Assembly: GCA_020440285.1 (NCBI GenBank)
Contig: JAGROK010000023.1
Location: 1 to 35,495 of the forward strand
DNA length: 35,495 nucleotides
Source of the DNA: Chlamydiia bacterium
Lineage (GTDB): Bacteria > Chlamydiota > Chlamydiia > Chlamydiales > Simkaniaceae
Direction of reading: 5' to 3'
How positions within the stretch are numbered: the stretch's first letter is position 1; every line of letters begins with the position of its first letter. Below are positions 30,718 to 35,495 of the stretch, one piece after another. The notes under the pieces were generated by a model. It saw only the letters and a list, made by a program, of their open reading frames with translations, did no database searches and was not told the DNA's origin. The translations under genes and the position numbers were made by a program.

Positions 30718-31499
30718 GAGAACCACCCCGTTGCATTTTGAAGCATATTAAGACCGAGGGTGATTAAGAAGTTGGTGAACAGGATAAAGGTGTAGCTCAC
30801 AACAACGCTATTGGTTGTCGAACGTCCAACACCTTCTGCACCTCCAGTTGTGTTGATCCCTTTGTAACAAGAAATCGTGATGATTAAAACGCCAAAGACA
30901 AAGGCTTTCACAATGCCAATCAGAAGATCGAAGTTGGTGATATAGATAGGCATCGGGTCAAAATAGGTCGTAGGAGGCATTTTGAAGTAGAAAACAGAGA
31001 TCAGATATCCTCCAAAGATTCCCATAAAGATGCTGAAAACGGTGAGAAGGGGCATCATCACCATTCCAGAGAGGAAGCGGGGAGAGATGAGGTAACGGTT
31101 AGGGTCAACGGCCATCGTTTCTAAGGCATCGATTTGTTCTGTTACCCGCATGGTCCCAAGCTCGGCGCACATCGCAGCTCCCACCCTTCCGGTGACCATA
31201 AAGGCGGTTAAAACGGGGCCAAGCTCTGTGATCATCGCTTTCCCCACCATGAGTCCAGTGGCTCCAGCAAGCCCCTTGTCGCTCAACTGAAAAAACGATT
31301 GCGCTGCTAAAACAAGTCCTGTTGAAAAGCCGGTCATTGCAACAACAGGGAGGGAGAGAACCCCAACGTTGTATAGCTGCTCACGAATAAGAGCCCAATT
31401 TGGGGGGCGTTTTAAGGTGGCAACCGTTACAGAATAGATGAGGAGAACATACTCACCTGCGGCTGCTAAAAAATGGAGCTTACTTAACAAAAAACGCAT
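30714..31499 (-). CDS. mlaE: Mla-type ABC transporter permease (MlaE family)
   Basis: A 261-residue inner-membrane protein of the MlaE/YrbE family. The core shows ALPVV-like LSLPVVAMTGFSTGLVLA, the conserved ELGPVLTAFMVTGRVGAAMCAELGTMRVTEQIDALE, and DPNRYLISPRFLSG, all hallmarks of the family coupling region, and it ends in hydrophobic helices. Its length equals E. coli MlaE (260). The order permease, ATPase, MCE protein is the usual operon order. The start follows a run with weak AAAGG at 12 bp. In chlamydiae this system is thought to move phospholipids between membranes or from the host; the direction is not deducible here. Confidence 0.93.
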   Translation of the reverse strand: MRFLLSKLHFLAAAGEYVLLIYSVTVATLKRPPNWALIREQLYNVGVLSLPVVAMTGFSTGLVLAAQSFFQLSDKGLAGATGLMVGKAMITELGPVLTAFMVTGRVGAAMCAELGTMRVTEQIDALETMAVDPNRYLISPRFLSGMVMMPLLTVFSIFMGIFGGYLISVFYFKMPPTTYFDPMPIYITNFDLLIGIVKAFVFGVLIITISCYKGINTTGGAEGVGRSTTNSVVVSYTFILFTNFLITLGLNMLQNATGWFS

Positions 31500-31505
31500 A
31501 GATTT

Positions 31506-31534
31506 ATCTTACCTTTATAAGACACTCAATGCAA
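31506..31534 (-). promoter_or_regulatory. candidate promoter of the mla operon
   Basis: On the minus strand TTGCAT (31534-31529) and TAAGAT (31511-31506) are separated by 17 bp, the ideal spacing, just before the permease start at 31499. Each box matches the sigma-70 consensus only partly (3/6 and 4/6). The transcript would be almost leaderless. AT-rich sequence continues to 31632 with nothing else recognised. Confidence 0.3.
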
Positions 31535-31632
31535 GAGAGAACACCTTCTTAAGATAAGAAAGTTTGGTCGTTTATCGATTTCTATAATTTTTAGTATTGG
31601 ATGTTAAAAATTACGGGTGTCGATTTAAATGG

Positions 31633-32106
31633 TTAAGGATGAGGGAGTTTTTCCTTGATAGTTTGGACGATGGCTTCGATAGGAGGGGTGATGTCAACTG
31701 TAAGGGCATGGTAGGGCTCTTCTAGGGTCCCAAACTGAGAGTCTAGAAGGGTGGGGTCAAAGAAGTGCCCTTTCCGGGCCTCTAAGCGGGAGCGGATGAG
31801 GGAATAGGGTCCTTTGAGGTAGACAAGCTGGACTTCGGGGGAGACTCGAAGGATCCGCCGGTAGGAGCGTTTAAGGGCAGAGCAGGCGAGAATCATCTCT
31901 CCGTGCGCGCTCATGAAATCGGCAAGGGTTTTGAGCCAGGGCTTTCGATCTTTGTCTGTGAGGGGAACCCCCTTTCTCATCTTCTCTTTGTTTTCTTCCG
32001 AGTGGAAGTCATCAGCATCATAGAAGGGAAGGTCAAGCTCTTTAGAAAGGGCTTTTCCAACGGCTGACTTGCCACATCCAGAAACTCCCATAAGGATAAT
32101 GATCAT
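31633..32106 (-). CDS. gntK: gluconokinase (GntK family)
   Basis: A 157-residue P-loop kinase that phosphorylates gluconate to 6-phosphogluconate. The P-loop GVSGCGKS lies at residues 7-14. The family motifs DADDFHSEENKEKM, GVPLTDKDRKPWL and ACSALKRSYRRIL (substrate and nucleotide sites) and a lid segment RLEARKGHFFDPTLLDSQ are all present. It is slightly shorter than E. coli GntK (175). No gluconate permease or 6-phosphogluconate enzyme is nearby. The ATG lies directly at the U-tract of the terminator at 32107-32140, without a ribosome-binding site, so the start may be further in (ATG at residue 6) or initiation may be leaderless. Confidence 0.92.
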   Translation of the reverse strand: MIIILMGVSGCGKSAVGKALSKELDLPFYDADDFHSEENKEKMRKGVPLTDKDRKPWLKTLADFMSAHGEMILACSALKRSYRRILRVSPEVQLVYLKGPYSLIRSRLEARKGHFFDPTLLDSQFGTLEEPYHALTVDITPPIEAIVQTIKEKLPHP

Positions 32107-32140
32107 AAAAAAAATCCCAATTAAACTTAACCGGGATTTT
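32107..32140 (-). terminator. intrinsic terminator of the translocator operon
   Basis: On the minus strand AAAATCCC and GGGATTTT form an 8-bp stem around a loop of about 14 nt, followed by four more T residues. It lies 30 bp after the stop of the CopD-like gene (32170). The stem itself has A-rich and T-rich ends, so it could also work in the opposite direction. Its T-run touches the gntK start codon. Confidence 0.75.
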
Positions 32141-32169
32141 AGTCGTTTGGTTAAATGGAGTAAAGGGGA

Positions 32170-32949
32170 TTATCCCGCTCGACCCATCAAGATTTCAGCT
32201 TGCGAGCGCATCAGTTGTTTGGCTGTATCTGCAGCGTTGTCGACGGCTTGCTTGTCAGAGGTTTGTTGTTGGGTGGCGTTTTGGTACTCGGAGGTGTGGC
32301 TTTGCACTTCGTGTTGATATCCTGATTCTTTAATTCCAAGGTTGTACTGCTCTGCTTGACTCATTGCTTGAGCGTATCCATTTCCTGCTTGTCCAAGGGT
32401 TGGAGCCATTGACTCAAGTTGTTTAAGAGCCCACTTTGTATTGTCTTCATTATTAAGCCATACGTGTGCAGCATCTCCATAGGTTCCTCCGATGGTTTCA
32501 GCCATCCACGCAGCAGCAGGCATTAACTGTCCCATGCGAACAACGTTATGGATTTGCGATCCGAGAATTCCCAAGATCTGGTAGTTTTTCGTTCCATGAA
32601 CGTTATCTCTTGACTGCTCATGGTTTGCCGATTGTTGCTCCGTTACCCCTTTCCACTCTTTTTTAAGGATTTTATTCATCTCTTTTCCATTTTCAGAGCT
32701 TTGGCGAAGGGAATGCATGACCACTCTCATGATTTTAAAGACGGTGAACATGCTGTTTTTTGCTTGAAGACGCTCAGCACCTTTTAGATGATCGCCCTCT
32801 TTTGCTAAACTTAGAAGAGTGTCATTCATCTCATTTAAATGGGTTTGAACAGCGCCGTGTGCTGCAACTCCTCTAGAATGTTCTTCTATTTTTCCTGTCG
32901 ACTCAACACTGACAGGGGAGATGTTTTTAATGCCTTCTGCTTGGGTCAT
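32170..32949 (-). CDS. CopD-like type III secretion translocator
   Basis: A 259-residue protein, last gene of the translocator operon, in the position CopD (CT579) occupies in Chlamydia. The sequence is polar and helical with Gln/Asn/Ser-rich ends. A moderately hydrophobic segment lies around residues 125-155 (YQILGILGSQIHNVV, then MPAAAWMAETIGG), which could be the membrane-insertion region of a minor (SctB-type) translocator. It is much shorter than chlamydial CopD (over 400 residues). Identity rests mostly on operon position plus this general architecture; direct similarity is not certain. Expected role: with the CopB-like protein it would form the pore in the host membrane. Confidence 0.65.
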   Translation of the reverse strand: MTQAEGIKNISPVSVESTGKIEEHSRGVAAHGAVQTHLNEMNDTLLSLAKEGDHLKGAERLQAKNSMFTVFKIMRVVMHSLRQSSENGKEMNKILKKEWKGVTEQQSANHEQSRDNVHGTKNYQILGILGSQIHNVVRMGQLMPAAAWMAETIGGTYGDAAHVWLNNEDNTKWALKQLESMAPTLGQAGNGYAQAMSQAEQYNLGIKESGYQHEVQSHTSEYQNATQQQTSDKQAVDNAADTAKQLMRSQAEILMGRAG

Positions 32950-32973
32950 CTTGATCCTCCTATGATATTTAAT

Positions 32974-34191
32974 TTAAGCTTGTGTTCCTAGCGCAATACG
33001 AGATTTTACCTCGTCTTCTGTGCGCAAGGCTTTTGTTGCAGCACCGAGAAGATCTGAGCTCTCTTTGGAGGACTTAAAGCCTCCAACGATTTTCTGCATG
33101 GTTTGTTGGTTATCTTCTCTTTGGTATTGCAGTTTGACACTTCGAGCGCTGATTCCGTACTGATTGGCTTGTGTATCAAGGCTCTTTTGTCCAACGATTA
33201 ATTCTGATACTTTAAATGTGGCGTTGCTGGCTGTCCCCATCACTCCAGGAAGGCTTCCAAGAGAGGCCATCCCTTTAGCAATTCCCCATCCAGAAAGGAG
33301 GACACCCGCAGCTCCTATAAAGGGGGTAAAGGTTTTCTCATCAAAGTACTTTCCAGCAATCTTTGCACCTAGGGTGATTGCACTCCCTCCAAGGGTTTGC
33401 AAACCGGGAACAATCGAAGCTCCACCGGTAACAACCCCTGTACCGATCATTGTGGCTCCCGCAAAGATTCCTAAGCTAATTCCAAAATACTCGAGGAGCT
33501 CTCTTCGGTATGACCAGTTTTCTTGATCTTTTCTATTTTCAATCTGCTCTTTAACAAGTTCAAACTGCTTACGACGCACTTCATCTAAGTTTTCATTTGT
33601 AGCAGAGAAAATCTCCAGCTCGCTCAGCTGGCTCATGGTTTGATAATTGGTGATCATCCCTACAAGCTTTGCAAGAACTGCTCCCCCTTGATTAGGAAGG
33701 TGAGATAGCTCATCTTGATCGCTCTTCGTATGGATAGGCGCTTTAAGGCGGCGTTGAAGACCAATTAAGGGCTCTCCTCCTTTTTGCGAGGTGCTCTTTT
33801 TTTCTTCATTTGGCGTTGAAGCAGGTGTTTCTTCTTCTTCACTTTTCTTTTGACTCCTTCCAAAAGGCCAGGGGAGGGAGTCCCATAAACTGCTTGTTTT
33901 CCCAGGGGCTTCGCTTACAAGTTCTGGCTGCGGAAGGGTTGGTTTGCTCACTTGTTTTTCTCGAGGAGCAGCAAACGAGGGCCTATCAAAATCAACCTCT
34001 GCCCCTTCTTCTGGAAGGGAGAGATTTCTTTTAATTTCGGGAAAAAGATCCCCTTTCTTTTCGCTACTTTCTCCTGTATCCCACTTTGATTCCCCCTTTT
34101 TTTCCGTTTGGAAAGGGAAAGGGGTAAGGGGAGTATAGCTAGATCGGCTAATAGAAGAGAGTGGAGAGTTTTCAATCCGAGAGTCTGCCAC
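32974..34191 (-). CDS. CopB-like type III secretion translocator
   Basis: A 405-residue major (SctE-type) translocator. The first 160 residues are disordered, Pro/Ser/Lys/Glu-rich. They contain PTLPQP (residues 84-89), which fits the P/V-x-L-x-x-P motif that LcrH/SycD chaperones grip in translocators. Two hydrophobic segments follow (SLGIFAGATMIGTGVVTGGAS, about 245-265, and FIGAAGVLLSGWGIAKGMA, about 295-315), the hairpin that inserts into the host membrane. The C-terminus is helical (EDNQQTMQKIVGGF). It lies 3 bp after the chaperone gene. Chlamydial CopB (CT578) has the same plan. It is secreted by the T3SS and would build the translocation pore with the CopD-like protein. Confidence 0.85.
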   Translation of the reverse strand: MADSRIENSPLSSISRSSYTPLTPFPFQTEKKGESKWDTGESSEKKGDLFPEIKRNLSLPEEGAEVDFDRPSFAAPREKQVSKPTLPQPELVSEAPGKTSSLWDSLPWPFGRSQKKSEEEETPASTPNEEKKSTSQKGGEPLIGLQRRLKAPIHTKSDQDELSHLPNQGGAVLAKLVGMITNYQTMSQLSELEIFSATNENLDEVRRKQFELVKEQIENRKDQENWSYRRELLEYFGISLGIFAGATMIGTGVVTGGASIVPGLQTLGGSAITLGAKIAGKYFDEKTFTPFIGAAGVLLSGWGIAKGMASLGSLPGVMGTASNATFKVSELIVGQKSLDTQANQYGISARSVKLQYQREDNQQTMQKIVGGFKSSKESSDLLGAATKALRTEDEVKSRIALGTQA

Positions 34192-34194
34192 TAT

Positions 34195-34665
34195 TTAGGC
34201 TCCTTCTTTTTCTTTTCGCATGCAAAAGTCAGCGAGATGATTTAACTTTGCAACAAGAGAGACATTGTTTCCAAGACGCTTTCGGCATGCCTCGATTGCT
34301 TTTTTTCCTTCATCCCTATTTTCCAAAGCCATGTAACACTCTGCTGCATGGAAATGGGGAGTTGGGTTAGAGTTTTCCAAAAGGGAAGCCATTCCCCATC
34401 CCTTAAGGGCCTCTTCATAATTTTTCTCTTGCTGCGAGCAAGCAGCAAGCCCCATCCAATATTTTTGGGTGAAGGGATCACAGGAGATGAGTCTTTCGAA
34501 GACCTTTTTGGCTTCTTGGACATCGCCTCCTTCATAAAGGGTAAAGGCAAGGGCATAGAGGACGCGAAGGTCATCTTTCGAAAATGTCTTTGCCTGGTCA
34601 TCGATAAGCCCATCCACTTTTTTAAGGGCCTCTTTAACCGTTACCTTTTTTTCCTCAAGCCGCAT
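34195..34665 (-). CDS. lcrH: LcrH/SycD-type translocator chaperone (TPR)
   Basis: A 156-residue cytoplasmic class II chaperone. Three TPR repeats occupy about residues 33-135: LYALAFTLYEGGDVQEAKKVF, YWMGLAACSQQEKNYEEALKGW and PHFHAAECYMALENRDEGKKA. The HAAECY motif and the first-repeat LY.LA..LY are typical of LcrH/SycD. It keeps the pore-forming CopB/CopD-like proteins soluble before secretion. The start codon overlaps the preceding stop as TAATG, and the CopB-like gene follows after 3 bp, matching a translationally coupled operon. Confidence 0.9.
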   Translation of the reverse strand: MRLEEKKVTVKEALKKVDGLIDDQAKTFSKDDLRVLYALAFTLYEGGDVQEAKKVFERLISCDPFTQKYWMGLAACSQQEKNYEEALKGWGMASLLENSNPTPHFHAAECYMALENRDEGKKAIEACRKRLGNNVSLVAKLNHLADFCMRKEKEGA

Positions 34666-35174
34666 TACATTCCTCTTGAAGCTTGCGCAATTCTTCCTAC
34701 ATGTTGAGAGTAAGACTTTTGCGTTTCATTCAAACAGTTGAAAATTGCAAGAGACATATTGACTTTCAGAAAGAGCATTTGCGTTGCATCTTGCGTTTTT
34801 GTCTTATGATTTGTCTCCACATTCTCGATGTGTGAAAGGAGCTCTGTGACCTGTTCTTTTGACACTTCTCCAAGCTTTTCAAGATCAAGGTCTTTAATGT
34901 TGAAGGTTTTTCCTTCCCCATAGACCTCTTCAAATAAATTTTTAAAATCTAAAATGACGTCGGCAATTCTCCTTCCATCAGCGAGATCACCTGTCAGATC
35001 GAAAGGACCATCTTTGGTCTTAGTCTTTGTTAAGTGAGTTTTTAAAGGGAGTAGGATGTCGATAAGCTGTTGATTAAGGTGTTCAACATCTTTTCCCATT
35101 TGGGTGTACTCTTGAGTCTCAAGAGTACTTTTTTTCATGCCAAGGTCAGCAACGGCAGCTGCTAAATGCCCCAT
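34665..35174 (-). CDS. T3SS operon-leading protein, possibly CT577-like
   Basis: A 169-residue helical protein starting MGHLAAAVADLGMKKS with AGAGG eight bases upstream. It has no signal peptide. It is rich in Leu, Lys, Thr and Glu with heptad-like spacing (HLNQQLIDILLPLKTHLTK) and a C-terminal amphipathic region (MLFLKVNMSLAIFNCLNETQKSY). In Chlamydia the small gene CT577 sits between lcrH_1 and copB; here the analogous position is before lcrH. I assign it by context and size class, not by a recognised domain. A role as a co-chaperone or secreted component is plausible. It is the first gene of the operon. Confidence 0.72.
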   Translation of the reverse strand: MGHLAAAVADLGMKKSTLETQEYTQMGKDVEHLNQQLIDILLPLKTHLTKTKTKDGPFDLTGDLADGRRIADVILDFKNLFEEVYGEGKTFNIKDLDLEKLGEVSKEQVTELLSHIENVETNHKTKTQDATQMLFLKVNMSLAIFNCLNETQKSYSQHVGRIAQASRGM

Positions 35175-35369
35175 GAATCATACCTCTTCAATTTATTTTA
35201 TAACACTTGTGCAGACTTTCTTGTAGGCCGATTTTTATTATTCAATTTTATTATGACCGGCTCCTGCCTGCACTTAAGAGTATAACGAAATTTCTATTTA
35301 CTCTCTACGAAAAAGGTTAACTTTTTTGATTAAAAAAAATATTCAACATCCTCTAATGGTTAAAGCTTT
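35175..35369 (-). promoter_or_regulatory. upstream region of the translocator operon
   Basis: 195 bp without a credible gene. On the minus strand TATAAAAT (35202-35195) lies 20 bp before the ATG and resembles a -10 box, but the sequence 17 bp further upstream (TACAAG) is a weak -35. The region further out is AT-rich with GC-rich islands (AGGCAGGAGCCGG). Nothing else is recognised until the repeat element begins at 35370. Confidence 0.4.
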
Positions 35370-35495
35370 TATACCGCTCGTGGTTCAAAACTTGGGAATT
35401 TCCCAAAGTCAGCGCTTGAGGTTTGATCCTATCGAAGCAGCCTCCTATCCAAGAGATAGGAGCGATGCAGATAGGGTTAAAGATCAAGATGCTGA
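35370..35495 (+). mobile_element. 164-bp MITE-like fold-back element, copy 3, cut by the window edge
   Basis: The first 126 bp of the element, starting TATACCGCTCGTGGTTC and ending at GATCAAGATGCTGA. It matches copy 2 (9114 onward) at nearly every position. The differences include C for T in the seventh element base region (CCGCTC against CCGTTC), T for C in GATCCTATCG, and CCAAGAGATAGG against CCAATAGATAGG. The right end is outside the window. It lies upstream of the T3SS translocator operon. Confidence 0.88.

Overview
The window most likely comes from a member of the phylum Chlamydiota, probably an environmental ('Chlamydia-like', Simkania/Parachlamydia type) species rather than Chlamydia itself. 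The best evidence is the translocator operon at the right end: an LcrH/SycD-type TPR chaperone followed by CopB-like and CopD-like translocators, as in the chlamydial CT576-CT579 locus. A secretin, an OppA lipoprotein, YqgE and an Mla-type ABC transporter fit the same origin, and no feature argues against it. Genus-level assignment is inference. Almost everything is on the minus strand; only 23590-28159 (three genes) is on the plus strand. No rRNA, tRNA or CRISPR array was seen.

Layout. (1) 1-9.1 kb is envelope and surface biology: an edge fragment of an AbrB/MazE-like gene, a filamentous-haemagglutinin-type (two-partner secretion) exoprotein, a short secretin with a small coupled partner gene, and an S9 prolyl-oligopeptidase-type enzyme translationally coupled to an LbtU-like porin. 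(2) 9.1-9.75 kb holds a DUF2227-like metal-site membrane protein gene hit by two different miniature transposable elements. Conceptual excision of both, leaving one TA each, restores exactly 131 codons. (3) 9.75-23.55 kb is a 14-kb minus-strand lineage-specific locus. Four paralogous exported kinase-fold-like proteins (family A) sit as two pairs at its ends. Between them are a C-B-C-B-B run of two further paralogous membrane-associated families, an OppA lipoprotein, and a 663-residue protein of unknown function. (4) 23.6-28.2 kb has an MFS drug/H+ antiporter-type exporter, an exported unknown and a large cytoplasmic unknown. (5) 28.2-31.5 kb is an Mla-type (MCE) phospholipid transport operon (permease, ATPase, MCE protein) with yqgE behind it. 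(6) 31.6-35.2 kb is a gluconokinase and the four-gene type III secretion translocator operon, separated by a clear intrinsic terminator.

A 164-bp fold-back element with terminal inverted repeats and TA target duplications occurs three times (3415-3578, 9114-9277, 35370 to the window end). Each copy lies just upstream of a minus-strand gene or operon: the haemagglutinin-like gene, the peptidase/porin operon and the translocator operon. A decayed fragment of its terminal repeat lies at the 5' end of the oppA reading frame. No transposase gene is present, so these look like MITEs mobilised from elsewhere in the genome, plausibly by an IS630/Tc1-type enzyme.

The most promising undescribed system is the 9.75-23.55 kb locus of kinase-like and B/C membrane proteins. 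All functional statements about families A, B and C are inferences from motifs and paralogue comparison within this window.
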